Below are positions 12,431-24,323 of a stretch of DNA of 64,000 nucleotides, piece after piece (the stretch's first letter is position 1; every line of letters begins with the position of its first letter). The position numbers and the translations under genes are program-made. Below the pieces are notes generated by a model, which made no database searches, was not told the DNA's origin, and was given only the letters and a program-made list of their open reading frames with translations. Source of the DNA: Xylaria sp. FL1777 (lineage: Eukaryota > Ascomycota > Sordariomycetes > Xylariales > Xylariaceae); NCBI GenBank assembly GCA_022578965.1, contig MU400661.1, positions 36,820 to 100,819 on the forward strand. The letters run 5' to 3'.

Positions 12431-13397
12431 TAGGATTTCTGTTGTGTTTCTGTTGTGTGTTGTGTCACAGGTTATCCTCTACGTCTTATGTGATTTTCTT
12501 TTCCCGTGACTTGGTCCCATTGGATTTCTCTAGACGCAACAAACAGTCCCGTCTCTCTGCCATCCTCTCCTCTCTATCGAGTGTTGTATTTTATCCATTC
12601 GTCTCATTCGGTAGGTGATGACAACAGCCCACGAGTGTACCTAATTGTGACAAGTCCATTCGCTACTTCCTCTCACTCATCGTCCACTCGTCCACTCGCT
12701 CACTCGCTCGCCCGCTCATTCGTACATACGCACTCTCTCTGTATCTTTTCACTAGCTCGCTCGCTTAACTCCGGATTCTCTTTTCCCAACCACGCAGACG
12801 ACGGGGTGCATTCTCGACCACACCCACCTCGTCCCTCTACAATATTTTAGCTGCCTACCCTTCTGGCAATTGGCTTTTCGGTCCTTTGCGGGGATGGGAT
12901 AGTGAGCGGTGGCAACGTACCCCATGCTCTCAGCGGCTCGGATTCGACCACATCTTCGGTCAGCGCTGGATAGCCAACATCTCGACATCCCCATGATCCA
13001 TCCTATGATCCCATGATCCCGGCTTCCACCTCTACACGTACAGTCCGGCCGTACGGACGGTAGAGGCTGCCTGTACAGCCAAGACATTTGGAGTATATCG
13101 GGCTATTCTCTTTGTCCCATACCACACAACGCCTAGAGCAAGTTGCCGCCCTGGCTGTTGTCAGATACGACGGTACACTTTCTGAAAAGTCTTACCTGCA
13201 CCGCCGATCCAATCCGGAAGCCCTGGCCAAACGGTCACCCGGCCCTGTGTCCGCCAGTTACTGCAGCTCCTCCAACTGCCTGTTGTCGGCCTATGAGCCG
13301 AAATCAGAAAGTCAGTAGCAGAGAAAAACGAGAGCACGGAATATAACAATTATATTGGGAGATCCATCTGCCACCGTTGGACGCGTAATCGGCAAAT

Positions 13398-16300
13398 ATG
13401 AGCAAAGTACACCAGCCGAGTCCCGGTCCACCAGCGCCGCGCTCGCGATCGGACAGTTTTGTTCGCATGCTGGAGCTGGAGAAAATGTGCAAGGTATGAT
13501 ACCCCCCCGGCATGTAACCCTACTTCCCGCTTCCAATTTTCGATGACCCATTCCCGTTCCAGAACTACCTCATCCCTACCCCTACCTTTTTTTGCATCCG
13601 GATTCGCCATCGCTGACGGAGGTCTATTTTACCACATATTATAGATGAAGCGCATCCTACGAGATCATGGCTCTCCCACCTCGACAAGCAACACGCCAAG
13701 GGCTAGTTTCCCCCCAGTTATTGCAAATCCCCCCGCCCCTCGGTCTCGGCGTGCGAGCGATTATCCTCCGCTCTCCCACCAGACCCAGATAATGAAAGCT
13801 GTCCGTCGCAGCGCTGCCCTGCCGTCACTTTCTCTGTCCGTCCCGCCGTCGCCAGCCCAGGCGATGATGAGATCGGAGGGATCCGTCGAAGAGTTCTCAC
13901 TCGTAGAGGAGCGCACCAAGACAGTGACCTTCTCAGAGCCCGAGAACGAGGAACTCTCCGACGATTCCTCTATCTGCCAGTCTCCCAGCTGGGAGCAGTA
14001 CGGCCAGAACAAGAAAAAGAAAAAGAAACCGCAGAAGAAGCCAGCTGACCAGAAGAGCACGAAAGAGAAAGAAGACGTCGCGCTCAAAAGAAAAAGTAAC
14101 CGCTTAAGCAAGCCTCCCCCAAACAATCCATTCACGGCAAGACCGCTAACGGCATCGGCTCGCTCAATTTCAGCTCCTGACTTGGGCACTTCTGTACAAT
14201 CAAACAAAATGCTTTCATCCTCTTTGACAGCAGAAGCGCAGTGTGCGTTGAGCAAGCACCAACCCACAGGAGCCGAGCCAGGCTCAATAGGGAAAGATAA
14301 AAGAAAAAGTAAAGGGTTTCTTTCTGGTTTCAGACTACAACACGGAAATGTAGCGGGCGTGCAGAAGCTCGTGGAAGCGCGGAAAGGCGCTGAGAAGGGT
14401 CCCGACAAGAGAACAGATGAAGATGAACCTTTGCGTAGTATCCAATACGAGACTATCCCTGTGCAGCAGCCCAATATCTCCAAGTCGAGGAAGCCACCGT
14501 CGATCAGATCAGTAATCTCGACTTCGGATCATTCCCACTCCTCCCAGGAGAAATGGACTTCAGGGGCACGTACACCCACAGGCTCAGGGCATGTTCGCTC
14601 GCAATCTTTACTTTCATCGACATTGAATAAGCTTAGGGGTCCGTCGTACCTCTATCACCAACCTCCCGGAGACGGCTCCTCCAGCGACCCGTCGAGGCAT
14701 TTAGACAGCTTGCAAGATGTCGGTGCCAAGCATGGTAACCCGGTTGACGCGTCTAATGACCGAACGGGAAAGACACTGGAAGAGAGAAGCCTTGATAATG
14801 AGCATCCTCAACAACTGTTTGATTTCGCTTTCCCGCCAAAGCATATGAGGGTGAATACGGAACCTGGGCCGGAGATTGCTCCTCGTGGGCGTCAACCTCG
14901 GCTTCGTAAGGTCGAGATTCAATCACCCGAACTCGAGAAAGAGATCCCTGTATTACGACCTTCCAGTAGCCGACGCGTGCAAATCAAAGTCCCCCAGGTT
15001 TCGACTCGGGATGCTGTAATGGCCATGGTCGCGGCTCAGGAAAGGCAGTCTCAAGCGGCACACACATCTCAGCAAACGAGATCAAATATCGCCACCAGCA
15101 ACCTAGTGCTGGATACACCGAAAGATTATCAGAGTCGAGGGGGAAAGGTTGATGTAATGCCCACCAATGTTCGGAATTACAAGGATGAACTTGATAGGCC
15201 TCGAAATACACATGCCACGGCTATAAAAACGTCCAGTACCGACAGGTTGGGCGAGAGACAGGGGAAGCTGGCCGCGACCGCTAACCGAAACTATAGACTG
15301 GATATAGGTAATGGGCATATTCCAGAGGATGACCAGATTTCTGTCGACACATATGCATCCACAATCCGTCCAACATCCCATCAAAATCTTTCTAGTTTGG
15401 ACAGCGTAGAGCCTCACGTTCATGTTATGGCATCTGAAAAACTTGAAGTGCGGCAGGAAACAGTTGCTGATAAATCTGTTGGCGATCTTATCACATTCGA
15501 CAGAGATGTACCAGATGCCTTACAGCAACCATTGCAGCCACATCGAGAGGTGGACTATTTTGCATCTTTCAGCGAGTCCTATCTACCCGAAATGGTCAAC
15601 CTAAGGTCGCCCAGTGACAGCAAACTTCCGTCTCCACAAATTCCGTTTTCCGAGGAGTCAGATGAGGATGATGGGCATGACATCCTCCATAACCATTTCG
15701 GAAATAGCCACACTAAGAAAAGGGTCATTGCAAATGAAGGAGAGGACAAGGCTGCTGGCGCAGTTAATTTATATCCAAAGGAAACTAGCAGAGCGTCGAA
15801 TGAGAAGAAGCTGAAGAATTCTCCCCCGACCTCTACTCATCACTCCGATCGCGAAGTGCCCGCATTCGAACGCCTTGGCCTATCATCTAAGGCCGCGAAG
15901 ATCCTAGTAGGAGCTGAGATGGTGAGCACAAACACAACCCATTTACAACAAACCGATCCGAGCCGCACGACTTCTGAAAGATCTTCCTCTTCGACTTGCG
16001 ATGATTCGCCGCCATCACCATCATCTGCCACCACACCGGATAGTTCACGACCACAATCACGAAAAGGAATAGCAACGTATCAGTCGGAACCTTCACAAAC
16101 TACACTGTCGGAATCCGTACAACATACTGACAGTGAGGCATCTCGCATAAATTTCCGGGGTCCGCTCGGTGACCGTGATTGGAGTGAAGGAGCTTCAACA
16201 CTGGGACCTAAGCAACAGCCGGTACCTACGCTGGGTAGAGCCGGAGGTGTGCTGAATAGCCCATCTCTTACTGCCACGCCGACGTTAGTGAGCTTCGCCG

Positions 16301-16971
16301 ACGTTCTCAGGCAAGAATTAGATGATGAAGATGAGCTGGATGCTCGCCAACAACACCCTGCCCCCCAAATTCCACCACGGGCGCAATCCGCCCTAGATCT
16401 CCGTTCTACCACGAAGCCCATGCCTCAATCCTTGAGACCACGACTGCATCTGAAACCAAACGAGGTAACCTCTTCAGTTAGTCTTCCTAGCTCACCACCA
16501 CCAGATCTCAATGAAATACCTCGGAAGTCGGCTTTGAAGATATCGCGAAATAATAGTTCGAGCGGTCCCGGATCATCGACTGGTATCTCCGTGGGTGCAG
16601 CATATCTACAGGAAGCACGGAAAGCTGCCCCTGTTGCCACGGCGTCCTCATCGAGGGCCTTGCGACCCCATTTTTCGCAGAAGATTTCATCCGGGAGCAT
16701 CAAAAGTGTCGTATCGGTGGGGAGTCGAGCAGAGCCGCTTGCCAAGATGCTTGTAGAGTGTTGCAACTGCCATTTTTTCCACGACATGCCGTCGCGGGTA
16801 TACGAGTGCATGGCCAAGCCAGATTCAGTTGTGGAAGACAAATCGTTGGGGGTTTCTGCCGCCATCACCACGATGGTCAGGTGCCCGTGGTGTGCACATG
16901 GTATGACTACCCAATGCTGTTCTGGATACGCGGCAGTAGTTTATCTCAAGGAAAAACTCCACGGAAAGTAA
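13398..16971 (+). CDS. Large, mostly disordered fungal protein with C-terminal Cys-rich module
   Basis: Two exons, 13398..13493 and 13645..16971, encode 1140 residues. The phase-0 intron (GTATGA...TAG) adds a 32-residue start (MSKVHQPSPGPP...LELEKMCK) that a single-frame call misses. Most of the chain is low-complexity Ser/Pro/Arg/Lys. A basic cluster near residues 145-175 contains NKKKKKKPQKKP and LKRKSNRLSK and could be a nuclear localisation signal. The last 75 residues differ sharply: they are compact and hold CCNC (1071-1074), C1087, CPWC (1112-1115) and CC (1123-1124), spaced like a zinc-binding fold, with aromatic residues between (HFFHDMPSRVY). I do not recognise a named family. The conserved-looking end on a long disordered chain suggests a scaffold or adaptor whose binding module is C-terminal; this is inference. 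Confidence 0.85.
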
Positions 16972-17954
16972 AGCCCAACCGGCTCTGGGAATGCCGAGTT
17001 GCATAACTGATGGGCAGGGTTCATACTAATCAATCAGTCTTTTTCTTCTTCTTTTCCTTTGTCGACTCACCATACCGGAAACTAGGCATGCTTACACCTA
17101 CATATCCCCTAACTTCAACAGCCATTAGCTTGTTCATAGGAATTGCTGTCGTTTCCGTACATGGACCATTGGAGATCTGGGACAGGACTTTAAACCCCAC
17201 CTACACAAACGTGTAAAGTTATACTTTGATGCTCAAACGTTATTCTTGACTTCGAAGACAACAGTGAAAAATGCCCGGGAGGGCAAGGACATGTGTATAG
17301 CAGAAACGAACCAGAATGTTAGGTCAGAGACCACTCGACCTGGCAATTTACCGTCGGTCGTTTAACGTCTTGATTGGATGGAATGCGATGAATTAATGTT
17401 GTATCATAGCATAGGTACATGTAGCATTACCGGATAATAGATCAGTTCTACGACCTATCTAGAATGTCCAGATAGTACTAAGTAACCGAACCTGAGCCAT
17501 GCCGCTCTTAGCCTGAGCCTGGCCGGAGCCGCGCCTGAGCAAGACGCGCTTCTTCATAACGCAAGATGAACAAGATTGCATAATCTCCAAAAAGAAAATA
17601 AGACTCCGACCGTTTGATTCTAAAACGGTTTTTTTTTCAATCTTAGCGAGTAACTTGAGAGTCGCACTATAAACTCAGGAGACCAAGTGCACTGCAAGCT
17701 TATAAAACTATGCGCGTTTAGATACTATGCCGCTTGAGTGGGTAGAACAAGGTTCAAACTTGAATCGCATAAAGTTACGTTGAATGACGGCGGGAGTGTT
17801 TAAATCTGGCCTGTTTCCTGTCATACTGCACATCTGATGGCTGCTGAATTTCATTCCTGTTCACATTCGCACACGCGTACATCTTGAATTTTCCAACTCA
17901 TAGTCCTACATCGCTCCATTACCGAAATTATCACCACTCTCAGCCCATCACACC
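16972..17954. other. Intergenic between the large protein and the F-box-like gene
   Basis: No gene seen. A G+C-rich patch with three CCTGAGC copies lies at 17489..17550, an eight-T run near 17630, and a TATA-like TATAAAA at 17701, about 250 bases before the next start codon. Confidence 0.45.
17489..17550. repeat. CCTGAGC-rich patch, possible element remnant
   Basis: CCTGAGC occurs three times within about 50 bases, mixed with GGCCGGAGCCGCG, in otherwise A+T-leaning DNA. Part of it (GAACCTGAGC, AGCCTGA) recurs inside the inverted-repeat element at 19867..19992. It could be the eroded end of a transposon; weak evidence. Confidence 0.3.
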
Positions 17955-19617
17955 ATGTTTTCAACATCACTTGGCAAGAGGCAATGGGATTCAACATGGG
18001 ATGGCTTGCCCCGAGAAATCCGGCTTCTTATCTTAGAAGCCCTGATGCAAAACGGTTGCACACTGGCTCGCTTGGCCACAGTGTCTCGAGAGTGGCAAAC
18101 AGATCTCGAGCGATATAACTTCGCTCGAATCAAGCTCACACCATCGCGCCTCGTTAATTTTAGTTCGATGATTTATCGCAATCGGGCTCTCGTTCGCTAT
18201 ATCTGGTTCTGCTTAGAGCTTGATGACTATGATTGCACTGGATGCGCACCTGTCCGTGAAGGGTTGTCAACTGTGGAGTGGGACGAGATATTTGCTATCA
18301 GCAATACAAACAAGGGGTCTATTCCCACAGCATTCCAGAATTTATTCTCGGTTCTCAGCACGTGGGATCCTAATAGCGAGTTAATACTCGATATTAGTAT
18401 CTACTCGCCCAGTGATTCAAAACATTGGTTCAAATATCTGACCTTTGTGCCCGATACCACCTCAGATATGCTAGGTGGCTGTGGTATAAAGCAGACGATA
18501 TTAGACAAAGTCTATGATGATCCTCAACATGGCTGGGTTGCTGGTTTTCGACATTCCGCTCCGCCTATGGTGGCTATTTCCAAGGTTTTCCATTCAGTTA
18601 TGGGGGAGGGACCGTTTGATAGTGAGGAGTCAGAGTACCAATGGTGGGATCAGCTTCCACCGGTCCCGGCGGTAACCAGTTTACTTCTCCGGCAACAGAA
18701 CCGCCGGAGATGGAAGCCCGGCGCACTTGCACATATGTTTGCCCGTTTCCCCAGGCTCCAGGAAGTCCACTACGAACCCTGGAGGGAATGGGACTGTATG
18801 CAGAGATTTACAGACAGAAGTAAGCATGGCTGCATACCTGCCTAAGTTGCTGGCTCTTATTTCTACAGGTCCTCTTTTGCTAATAATCTGTATCTGTTAT
18901 CTAGATTTTCTATATCTTTTCAACTCGATCCCACGTTTTAATACCAATCTAAAGACACTTGTGGTCTTTGAGAACTTTAATCAACAGTACCCGACTACTA
19001 TGCAGCGATTTATGTTTGGGGAGGAATTGGCCAGATGCGACAGTATTCGTAACCCATCTCCAGCAATTAGCCGGATGGTCGCGCTCGCCAGTCTCAAGCT
19101 TGAGCACCTCGCAGCATCCTTTATCGTAGATGCTAGCCATTTCTTCGAGATAGAACCCTCTTGGGAATGGCCAAACCTAACCTCGCTTGTGATTACTTCA
19201 AAATTACTTGCGCCTAACGAAAATTCGGTCACAATTGGGTCTATGCTTCAGACAGCAGCAGCAGCAGCCATGAAGATGCCACAACTGGAAACAATGGAAA
19301 TTTGGAACGGACAAAAGGGCTTGGCGGCGCTCTTCAAGTATCATGCATTCCGCAATATACAGCAGGCTATAATTACATGGAGAGGCACGTGGGAATTGAC
19401 CATGGAACCATCTACAATCAAGGCTTGGGAAGCCGTTGTAAATCAGTATGGCGGTTGGAGGCTCGATCTGGTTCAGGAACGGCTGGACAAAGCTGCTATC
19501 AAGTCTCACGGTGATGCAATTTACTACCTAATGCTTTCAAAGCAGGTCATTCGGCCCATCTCGTTGCAGCAGATCCAGATAGAACAAAAAGCTCTGGAGG
19601 GCGTGCGGACCGTATAA
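17955..19617 (+). CDS. F-box-like domain protein
   Basis: Two exons, 17955..18819 and 18905..19617, give about 525 residues. Near the N-terminus, WDGLPREIRLLILEALMQNG, then LARLATVSREWQTDLE (residues 15-52), matches the F-box pattern: LP.EI, a hydrophobic helix, then V.REW. F-box proteins bind Skp1 and present substrates to SCF ubiquitin ligases. The rest resembles the large expanded fungal families with W-rich, leucine-repeat-like C-terminal halves; PRLQEVHYEPWREWD lies just before the intron and TLVVFENFNQQYP just after it. The donor is GTAAGC at 18820. Two in-frame acceptors exist, after 18904 (85-base intron, preferred because the joined text reads TDRNFLYLFNS) and after 18868 (12 more residues). 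The substrate is unknown. Confidence 0.8.
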
Positions 19618-20584
19618 TACCCGAATACTGTACTAGTCTACAGTCTAAACCTGTATTGTATTGGTCAAGATCGTTACTACATAGTACGAGACCCATGGCT
19701 ATGCTAGTCTAATAATTGTACCGGTCCAAATAACATACTGGTCCAAATATTTACTAGTGTACCTACCTATATATACTAGATAGTCTATGGTCTAAGCTTT
19801 ACTTCTTTTAATGTAAGTATTATTGTTGACGGATATTGTTATTGACGGACTTTTAACGCTAATTGTTAACTGTGGGAGTCTGTACATTAGTGGCCGTTTC
19901 GTCAATAGTTAGAGCTGAGGTGAACCTGAGCAAAAGCGGCGTGCGCTAAGCCTGATTTGTAAGAGGTGGAAAAACCTAGAACCCCACAGTTACAGGGATA
20001 CTTGCAGGGAACAAAGCTGCTTTTAGCTCCAGATGTCCTGTGCAGCAAAGCTTCCGCTCCGCCCTCGACGTAATTAATGCACCTGTCTATTTACACTAGC
20101 TGCTGCAATCCAGCACATGCACAAGACCTCCCACGATACACCTAATGATGACGATAATCCAATTATGGTCCAATTGATATCAGAAGGGAAGCGTAAATCT
20201 GGCTGCTCTTTACCAAACTGTATTAGCCCACCTTTTAATACCTCCTTATCTGCGTGTTGACTTAGCGTGCACAGCAATCCAAACAGCACCGAGGCTTAAC
20301 AGACAAACTGCGCCCAGTCACACAGTTATACATCTTAGCACCTCTAGCCAACGTCATACCGCTGGAATCTAACAAGAATAGCGCGAATACGAAATCGTGT
20401 CTACAGGTCTTTTCTCTTAGGATCCCACGGGCTCCTTTGCCTCTCTAGCAAGGACCGGGGGGATCTCGCGACGTAAACAGTAACCAAGCCTAGATCTCGG
20501 TGCCAAACCGGAGGTCTACTGTTACCGTTATAACCTTCCTAGCGTGGATTTCTGCTGGGAATAGGCTCGTATAATCAGCTGCTC
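19618..20584. other. Intergenic with a small inverted-repeat element
   Basis: No gene seen. It carries the TA-flanked inverted-repeat element described separately and the promoter of the DUF155 gene. Confidence 0.45.
19867..19992. mobile_element. Candidate MITE: TA-flanked terminal inverted repeats
   Basis: TAACTGTGGG at 19867..19876 is matched by its exact reverse complement CCCACAGTTA at 19983..19992. Extending inward, 13 of 15 positions pair. Both ends abut TA, the target duplication of Tc1/mariner-type elements, giving an element of about 122 bases with no coding capacity. The interior is G+C-richer than its surroundings. Known biology: non-autonomous fungal MITEs of Fot1/Pot type have this form. 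Calling it mobile rests on the ends alone, since no second copy is visible in this window. Confidence 0.45.
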
Positions 20585-22388
20585 ATGGCATCCAGGGGCG
20601 ATTCAGCGCGCGGGCCGCCGACGAGATCCCCAATGCGCTTCATATCGGTGGATAATGTCCTCCAATACGCCTCGGAGATCCCCTCAGGCCAGCCCCGCAT
20701 ACCCCCTCCGCGAGGACCTCGAAGCATTGCCGGCGTTCGCCGCGCGAGCGGGGGAGGTTTGCCAAACCTCGCATCGCGCACCGGACAGCAGAACATGCCT
20801 TCTAGGACCACGCGAATAAGCGAAAAACTGGTGCTGCTGCCCGAAACCCCCGACGAACTCGAAAACGACGAGGATGAGGAGAGGATACAAGTGGAAGACG
20901 AAGGAAGACCCTTGAAGGATGAAGAACGCGATGTGCTGCGGAAAAGAGGCGGTCTCCGGGGAAAGAGCTACGCCGAACGTCTTCCCAAGTTTGAACGGGC
21001 CGAGAAACTCGCGCGGTTGACTGCTTATTGCACGGCACAGTCCTACAAGATGAAGTCGACCTCTGAGTTCCTGCGCAAGAAACACGATGCCAAGACAAAA
21101 CTCTATGACGACTGTCTCTATACTGTCTATCACACTCCCCTGCTTCCTGGCGTTGACGGTTACCGCGTACGAAGTCGGCCCATACTCAAGACCCCCGGAA
21201 CGGGAAAGACCGTGCTCGACCTCGAAATAGAGAGAAGCGAACAACGAGATGAGCATATGGGATACTACGACGAATACGGGTACGGCGAGCAAGCGACAAG
21301 CCCCAGTAATGGGGATAATAATCATCGCCAATATCCAGACCAAGCAGGGACGACTAACAATAGCCACAAGGATGGCGGCCATGTTAAGCCTGTCAATAGG
21401 TTTGCTCCTGATGCTAAGCAATTTGCCGAGATGTTTGTCTTCTCCTACGGCGTCGTTGTCTTCTGGAATTTCACGGAGCAACAAGAGAAGGCTATTCTGG
21501 CTGATATCACTTTTGCCGAAAGTGAGACCGGGGTATCTCTCGTCACGCGCCCTCTTGAGCAGAGTGACTTCGAAACTGAAGAGTTCCACTTTGAATACAA
21601 CGATGATGTCAAGCGTCCACGTATCTTCAATGACATGATTACTCTGTTGCCGAGATCCGATCACATGGTTCGACTCACCATCAGCCATGCCATAGCACAG
21701 AGTACAAAGCTTTGCTTCTTTGAGGAGCGCATGTCCGAAACTCTGACCGATGCCCAAGATGTGCCGAAGCGGCTCGCTTTAACCGGTCAGTTGAACATGA
21801 CGAGAACAGAGATCGTCAAGATCCTCGGACGCTTGTTCAAGAGTCGCGTTGAGATCAATCTTTGTACGTAAAAGACTCACATTCCAGGAAGTCTTTATTG
21901 TCGATCTAATTTCTTCTAACATATGTGCAGCGTCGAATATTCTTGATGTCCCCAACTTCTTCTGGGACGCTGAGCCCACACTGCATCCCCTGTATGTCGC
22001 CATTCGCGACTATCTTGAAATCGACCCACGCACAAAGGTGCTCAATGAGCGATGCCGCGTTTTCCTCGACCTTGCCGAGATACTCTCCGACTCAGTTGCT
22101 GACTCGAAAATGAGTGCGATCACATGGATCATCATCATTCTCATTATTGTCAGCATCCTAGTCACGGTCACCGAGGTTGTCCTGCGATTTACGATATTAT
22201 CTAAGGAAAGAGGTAATAATAGCGAGGGTACCATCTCTCCCGGCAAAACGGATGGATTACCATCTATCCTGGCTCGCTCAAACTATACGTTAGACGAATT
22301 GAGGTCATGGGGAGCCAGCTTAGGTGAGCATGAACGAGTAGCAATCTGCGGCGCTGACTTCATTGGTACCACCTATGCGGGCATTTGA
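20585..22388 (+). CDS. DUF155/RMND1-family membrane protein (Rmd8/Sif2-like)
   Basis: Exons 20585..21863 and 21931..22388 (67-base intron, GTACGT...CAG, phase 1) encode 578 residues. The first 280 residues are disordered: Pro/Arg-rich, then an acidic patch (ENDEDEERIQVEDE), then a conserved basic KFERAEKLARLTAYCTAQSY. The DUF155 domain starts near residue 285 (FSYGVVVFWNF) and includes VLFWNF-like and DVPNFFWDAEP signatures; the splice junction falls just before the latter and restores EINLSSNILDVPNFFW. A single membrane helix follows at about 489-512 (ITWIIIILIIVSILVTV), then a cytosolic-type tail. Family relatives are yeast Rmd1/Rmd8, fission yeast Sif2/Sif3 and animal RMND1, which supports mitochondrial translation. 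Which of these roles this paralogue has cannot be decided here. Confidence 0.9.
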
Positions 22389-24262
22389 TCCAAGTCATCA
22401 ATCGCGCCTGAAATCTATTCCTCTATGGGGCTATAAAGGTTAAAACTTAATTTGGCGTATGAAAATTGGGGCTGATATTCGTGTCGGGAGAACGGCACAT
22501 ATGGGATCGGTTTACATTACTCTAATACCTCAGTAGAATTGCATGCTAACAGCCTTCATAAATAGCTGTCAGGCGTTGGGAGATTTATGTATATTGTCTA
22601 TAACTTGCGCCTAAACACATATCAGGTGATGGGTGCACGCCTAGTGTAGGTCTACTAATTAGGAGCTTGGTTCGATTCCTAACAGCGCTATATGGTTATT
22701 CGCTGGTTAGCTCATCTATATCTTGATGATTGACTATAGGGGTGTGTTTACGTATAGATTAACATACCTGTACTGTAATGTCAGTGCTTGTTTCTAGGGT
22801 TTAGTTTGATTATTATGTGCACCGGTCGTAAACTGTGTGCACAACTCTAATTCTACGTCGATCTAGGATGTCTATTTCACGTATCTTGACGCCCTCTCAA
22901 TCCTTGTCTTTAACGCTAAGAGTATCTATATAACTATATATGATAACTGTCATGTGCATTGGTCTCACTTAGGCTTTAGGGTATATTAACTAGGTGTTAT
23001 AAGGTAGGCTTGTTAGTTTAATAACATTCAGGACGTTAAAGAGTGATTAGGTGTAACGGCACCATGCTGATTTGCCAGCTGCGCAGATTCGATCTTGACA
23101 CGAAATAGATTTTATTTACCATTACCGCTTTAGTGTACAGTTAATACTCGTTATCTATAAGATCTACCATGTCTGTTAGTCGTTAGAAACTTGTTTCAGT
23201 GACACATAGAACACCTACATATGACTGTTCATTTTATAGACTCGCATCAGGGTCTGCAAATTGAATGTGTCCATATGCGGGTTTCCGGGCCACATACGGA
23301 CGTAGGAGTCTAAACACCCAGGCGCGGGTTTCCCGGTGCGAGCCTGTAGATAACTAAAACGTTACAGGATGTGTCTTCAGTGGTCCTTCGCATCTCCATT
23401 GTAGTAACTAGAGATGGTTTTGTGCGACGATTACCATATCGGTATACCCATATAGTCATGCCCGTGTCAACATACCCGCCTGGCTGGCTGCCCCCGCCTG
23501 TATCTAACAGACGGATTCATTTCATCTCATCTCATCTCCTCTAACCCGTAGACGACCCGAGGTACGTGTAGCGTGTGCATGAGATTATCCGTGCTGTAGC
23601 TGAAGGGAACTCCTCTGTACCAGCTCGTGACCCGAGACGTTCTGGCTTTTGCGGTGAGACAGACAGCGGACGGCCCTTTAATAGCATAGCATGAGGCACG
23701 ACGTAGTAGTCCCGCTGCTGCAGGCAGCCTAGGCCCTTGGCTTCGGGAATTTGTGCGAGTTGCGGTGTTTCTGCGGTCTCCAAGGTTGCGGCGGACAACT
23801 GCTTCAGTATGTAGTACCTCTACATGTGCAGATAGATAGATGGCTGCTGCCGGGTAGGCGTTGGCGATTGAGACATGGCGTGTTACCACGGGCGGTTGTC
23901 GAATATTAGCTGGTGTTGAAGGTTGCTTCTAAAGTACCTCCTAGGTAGGTATATGTAGCATTTCTCTGGACACTCGGATACATGAGTTATCATGGGTTAT
24001 TTGGTTTTTGGAAAACTACCTGCTAGCCTAGACCGGATAGGCTGAAACTGAAGTACCTACTTGAATGTCACCGATACAGTATCAAAGTTGATAATCCTGC
24101 TTAATCCACACTGTGCAAGTCGCACCCATGCAAGTACCTACTTAGGTAGAATACGACGGCAGCCTTGACATTAATCAGCTGATCCAACTTCATCTCATCC
24201 CCATTACCTGGATTCTCATTTTATACCCCGGGTCCTCACCTCGATAGACTTCCAATCGTCCG
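22389..24262. other. Intergenic (1.9 kb)
   Basis: No gene seen. One string (GGTTCGATTCC near 22670) resembles a tRNA B box but has no tRNA fold around it. TACCTA/TAGGTA motifs recur at 23.94 and 24.14 kb, upstream of the XLF gene. Confidence 0.45.
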
Positions 24263-24309
24263 ATGGGTACAGTCCGGATTGGATGACGCCGACTCTCTCA
24301 CTGGAATAG
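24263..24309 (+). promoter_or_regulatory. Two short upstream ORFs ahead of XLF
   Basis: ATG at 24263 opens a 7-codon frame ending at 24286. ATG at 24283 opens an 8-codon frame ending TAG at 24309. Both close before the main ATG at 24324, 15 bases further on. If the transcript begins upstream of them they would reduce or regulate initiation of the repair factor; the transcription start is unknown. Confidence 0.45.
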
Positions 24310-24323
24310 CCGGAAGAACGGGA

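Larger units (their letters stand above)
4775..13397. other. Long gene-poor interval (8.6 kb)
   Basis: I found no credible gene on either strand. Open frames of 60-120 codons (for example 7348..7701 and 8648..8977 on plus) show no family motif, and no splice signals extend them. The interval holds a GT microsatellite at 5928..5953, many TACCTA/TAGGTA motifs between 8.1 and 12.4 kb, and a 7-base tandem repeat near 11.6 kb. The last kilobase or so, with CT-rich tracts between 12.5 and 13.0 kb, is probably the promoter and leader of the large gene at 13398. Confidence 0.5.

Noticed and set aside
22664..22690. tRNA B-box-like GGTTCGATTCC
   Set aside because: The T-arm does not pair and no acceptor stem or A box fits at the right distance.
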